Of a stretch of 64,000 bases of DNA, positions 61,190 to 64,000 are shown piece after piece (position 1 is the first letter of the stretch; every line of letters begins with the position of its first letter). Source of the stretch: Erinaceus europaeus (taxonomy: Eukaryota > Chordata > Mammalia > Eulipotyphla > Erinaceidae); contig NC_080179.1 in NCBI RefSeq assembly GCF_950295315.1, positions 74,295,174 through 74,359,173 on the forward strand. Reading direction: 5' to 3'. The translations under genes were made by a program, and so were the position numbers. The notes under the pieces are model-generated. The model worked only from the letters and a program-made list of their open reading frames with translations, did not search any database and was not told the DNA's origin.

Positions 61190-61800
61190 TGGTCCTTTTT
61201 CCAGCCATGACATCATCTCCCCAGACGATAACTTGGATCCACCTGCATATAAGATGTCAAAAACAAAAACAAACAAACAAAAAACTAGTACAGTCATGGG
61301 CTTTTTGGAATGTAACTAAAATAGGCTTACTAACTATCTATTAAACAGAGACCCCTTCCCCCCCAACTCTACATCTGAACTATTCCAGCCTTTAGGTTCA
61401 GGATTAGTCAACACTTTTTTGACTTTATACGTTAACTCTTTATTTAGCCACCAGGTTCCAGATGTTAAGATGATGCCAACTGGGCTTCCCTGGGCAGACG
61501 ATCCCACCAATGTGTCCCAGAGCCCCACTTCCCCAGAGCCCTGCTCCACTAGGGAAAGAGACTGGGAGTATGGATCAACCTGTCAACACCCATATTCAGC
61601 GGGGAAGCAATTACAGAAGCCAGACCTTCCACCTTCTGCATCCCACAATGACCTTGGGTCCATACTCCCAGAGGGTTAAAGACTAGGAAAGCTATTAGGG
61701 GAGGGGATGAGATATGGAGTTCTGGTGGTGATAATTGTGTGGAGTTGTACCCCTCTTATCCTATGGTTTTTTGTCAGTGTTTCCTTTTTATAAAAAGGAA
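61190..61800 (+). mobile_element. Family X retroposon, near-complete
   Basis: CATGACATCATCTCCCCAGA, CTTGGATCCACCTGCATATA, a (CAAAA)n segment at 61258-61285, TTCCAGATGTTAAGATGATG, AGAGCCCCACTTCCCCAGAG, CTTCTGCATCCCACAATGAC and GTACCCCTCTTATCCTATGG. It faces away from the L1 and begins where the L1 ends. The first 200 bp are not present in the 16.3-kb copy, so the family has at least two 5' types. Confidence 0.75.
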
Positions 61801-61942
61801 GTTTCTTTCCCATTTTTAAAGGGTTTTATGATTTCTGGTCTCACAACTTCAGAGTATTTAATGGAAAGAAGACAATTTCTTCAACAAATGGTGAAGAAAA
61901 AATTGGATTGTCATGTGTAGAAGAATAGAACTAGTCCTCAAT

Positions 61943-62240
61943 GTTTTTTTAATGTTTCTGCTTATTTATTTATTCCTTTTTGTTGCCCTTGTTTTATTGT
62001 TGTAGTTATTTTTGTTGTAGTTATTGATGTCGTTGTTAGATAGGACAGAGAGAAATCGAGAGAGGAGGGGAAGACAGAGAGGGGGAGAGAAAGATAGACA
62101 CCTGCAGACCTGCTTCACCGCCTGTGAAGTGACTCCCCTGCAGGTGGGGAGCTGGGGGCTCGAACCGGGATCCTTATGCTGGTCCTTGCACTTTGCACCA
62201 CCTGCGCTTAACCTGCTGCGCTACCTACCGCCCGACTCCC
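61943..62240 (-). mobile_element. SINE family A with TSD
   Basis: Tail side TTATTTATTTATTCCTTTTTG, CTCGAACCGGGATCCTTATG, head CCGCCCGACTCC. TSD CTAGTCCTCAAT at 61931-61942 and 62241-62252. The head region shows a small CTACCTACCG slip. Confidence 0.96.
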
Positions 62241-62252
62241 CTAGTCCTCAAT

Positions 62253-62495
62253 CTTCTATCTTGCACAGAAAGTAATTTTAAAGAGATTAAACACATAGGC
62301 TGCCAGGTATCATTATGCATCATCACTAAAAGGAATCAGCCCTGTCCCTAAATATTGTGAGACGCTAAGAGTGCTCTAACTCGAATCAAACTTCCTCCTG
62401 ACAAGGTTATCAACTCACTACCCATGATCTCTCTCAGTGGAGCACCTGGCAGTAACTGTATTCTCCCTGATTCTCTGCTGCCTCCTTGCACTCAC
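62253..62495. other. Unique sequence
   Basis: AT-rich unique DNA; no exon. Confidence 0.35.
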
Positions 62496-62555
62496 AGCAG
62501 TTTGTGATACTTAGCAGAAGCTCAGTAAAATTGCTAAATGACTGAGTAGCTTTTC
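62496..62555 (+). mobile_element. MIR/L2-type 3' end
   Basis: ACTTAGCAGAAGCTCAGTAA followed by AATTGCTAAATGACTGA resembles the MIR/L2 end (GTAGGTGCTCAATAAATG..TGAATGA). Confidence 0.5.
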
Positions 62556-62903
62556 ATCTGTGAAGTCCATTCATTTTATATCTCCCATATTGGGCATCAC
62601 TATTATATGTTTATTTATTTTATTAGTGATTTAATATTGACTTATGTTAGTCATCATTATTCTTAGCATTTTTGTATCTTTCTTGAGTGATTGGTGTTTT
62701 TGCCTTCAAGGATTTTTGCCAGGAGTTACATTCTCCCTGGAATCAGGGTCAGCCTTACACTTAGAGGAGTCTCGAGGTCACTACATCTTCTAATGGTGGT
62801 AACTTTGCCTCATGAAGCACTTGCTCTTCAGCTGTGTAAGGGGCTTCCATTGGCTGGCGAGGGTCATGGTGACAATGTGTTGTCCCTGGCTTGTCTACCA
62901 TGA
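62556..62903. other. Unique sequence
   Basis: Nothing supported. Confidence 0.35.
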
Positions 62904-62919
62904 GGGAGAACGAACTTTT

Positions 62920-63181
62920 TTTTAATATATATTTATTTATTCCCTTTTGTTGCCCTTGTTGTTTTATTGTTGTTGTCGTTGTTGGATAGGACAGAGAGAA
63001 ATGGAGAGAGGAGGGGAAGACAGAGAGGAGGAGAGAAAGATAGACACCTGCAGACCTGCTTCACCGCCTGTGAAGCGACTCCCCTGCAGGTGGGGAGCCG
63101 GTGTTCGAACCGGGATCCTTATGCTGGTCCTTGTGCTTTGCGCCACCTGGGCTTAACCCGCTGCGCTACAGCCCGACTCCC
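62920..63181 (-). mobile_element. SINE family A with 16-bp TSD
   Basis: Tail side TTTATTTATTCCCTTTTGTT, GTGTTCGAACCGGGATCCTT, head AGCCCGACTCC. TSD GGGAGAACGAACTTTT perfect at 62904-62919 and 63182-63197: very recent. Confidence 0.97.
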
Positions 63182-63197
63182 GGGAGAACGAACTTTT

Positions 63198-64000
63198 AAC
63201 ATATGTGCTGTGGAGTTCAGGACGGAGTTCCCCAGCTTCCTCCCATCATTTTTGTACCAGCATTTCCCCCTTCGCAATTGGACACTTCCCACCACCATCC
63301 ACATATGCTGTCTCTGCTCCAATGTGGTAATAAGCCCCCCACCGCCACCTGCTCCCCCCATGACTATGGAGGAGACCATGGGAGCTTCAAGCTGGAGCTA
63401 CCTGGGCTGCCAGGTGGAACAGCTACACCAGTGAGAAGGGTGCTGAGCCTGCTACTGGCTGCTGTGCAGGCTGCCCAGTGGGAAACTATACCCCAGGTCT
63501 GGGGGAAAGAGATGGCAGGTCACAGTTGGGGAGAGGAGACCCAGGCTCTTTGGGGCTTTTAGAATGTTTGAAGGAACCACAGGAGCCTGTATTTTTTCCT
63601 TATCTAAATAAGATCTGCTCTCTTACCTCCCATTCACAGGCATCTGTGTGCCACCACTCCCACCACCTCAATTCCTGCCCCACTATCTGAAGTCCTCCTC
63701 CACTGTCTAACAGCCTCCCATCTAGAGTCCTCCTCCGCCATCTGAAATCCTTTCTCATGCTTGTGCACTGGGTTCCCAATCTCTTCTCCACCCTCTTCAG
63801 CCTCCCCCTTAAAGCGATTTGGAAAAAGAAAAAATGAAAGAGGGATCATTGCAACTCATGCTACATAAGTTAGGGTCATGCTAAGCTGCTATGGACAATT
63901 GTACATTGATACACTGGGGACTTGGAAATAGAGAAAAGACTAGAAAGAAGCCCATTTATCTGCGGTTGCCAGACCTCTGGGGCCTTCAGGAAGGTGAGGA
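63198..64000. other. Unique sequence
   Basis: 63640-63760 contains loose repeats of CCATCTGAAGTCCTCCTCC. Frames of 63-119 aa have no domain. No gene supported. Confidence 0.35.

Overview
The window is repeat-dense mammalian genomic DNA with no protein-coding gene that I can support. Its interspersed repeats point to a hedgehog (Erinaceidae). There are many copies of tRNA-derived SINEs of the type abundant in hedgehog DNA, with a head like GGGAGTCGGGCGGTAGCGCA, a GGTTCGAGCCC B box and a polypyrimidine then A-rich tail. There is also the C-terminal end of a Vingi-like non-LTR retrotransposon ORF, a clade known for recent expansion in hedgehogs. Species assignment is inference; presence of a mammal is secure from L1, L2 and MIR relics.

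SINE families named here: A (young, GGGAGTCGG head, many copies with clear target-site duplications, TSDs); B (older, GGCCAGGTGGTGGCGC head and GACCCAGGTTCAAG B box); C (GGTGGCACAGTGGATAAAGC head, short, ends CATTAATAAATAAA); D (GGGGAGATAGCATAATGGTTATGC head, ends GAGCTGAGCAGTGCTCTGG); E (AAATAGCTCACTTGGATAGTGTGC type). A further unnamed, roughly 0.5-0.6 kb, A-tailed retroposon, called family X, recurs at about 1, 5.9, 8.9, 10.9, 16.3, 25, 43 and 61 kb; the copy at 16276-16799 is full-length with a perfect 11-bp TSD.

Layout. 0-10 kb: family X end, L2 and MIR relics, an ERV LTR with a lysine-tRNA-type primer binding site, SINEs, and AT-rich unique blocks that look like candidate regulatory DNA. 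10-32 kb: an unusual cluster of tandem repeats: a 15-bp polypyrimidine minisatellite, a GGTGCAR array, long purine and pyrimidine tracts, a 1.25-kb CAGG/CAGA array, and a 22-bp and a 14-bp minisatellite side by side, interleaved with SINEs, old L1 and the Vingi end. 32-40 kb: SINEs laid over an ancient plus-strand L1 ORF2. 40-57 kb: SINEs, a 420-bp CA-rich array, (CCAAA)n, (TCTCC)n, a second Vingi-like tail and LTR-like remnants. 57-62 kb: a 5'-truncated minus-strand L1 of about 3.8 kb, broken by a solo LTR and abutting an opposite-facing family X copy. 62-64 kb: two young family A SINEs with perfect TSDs in otherwise unique DNA.

All long open frames lie in tandem repeats, in SINE bodies or in L1 relics, so there is no gene set to describe as working together. 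The window is best read as intergenic or intronic, possibly near a recombinogenic or subtelomeric zone given the minisatellite density (inference).
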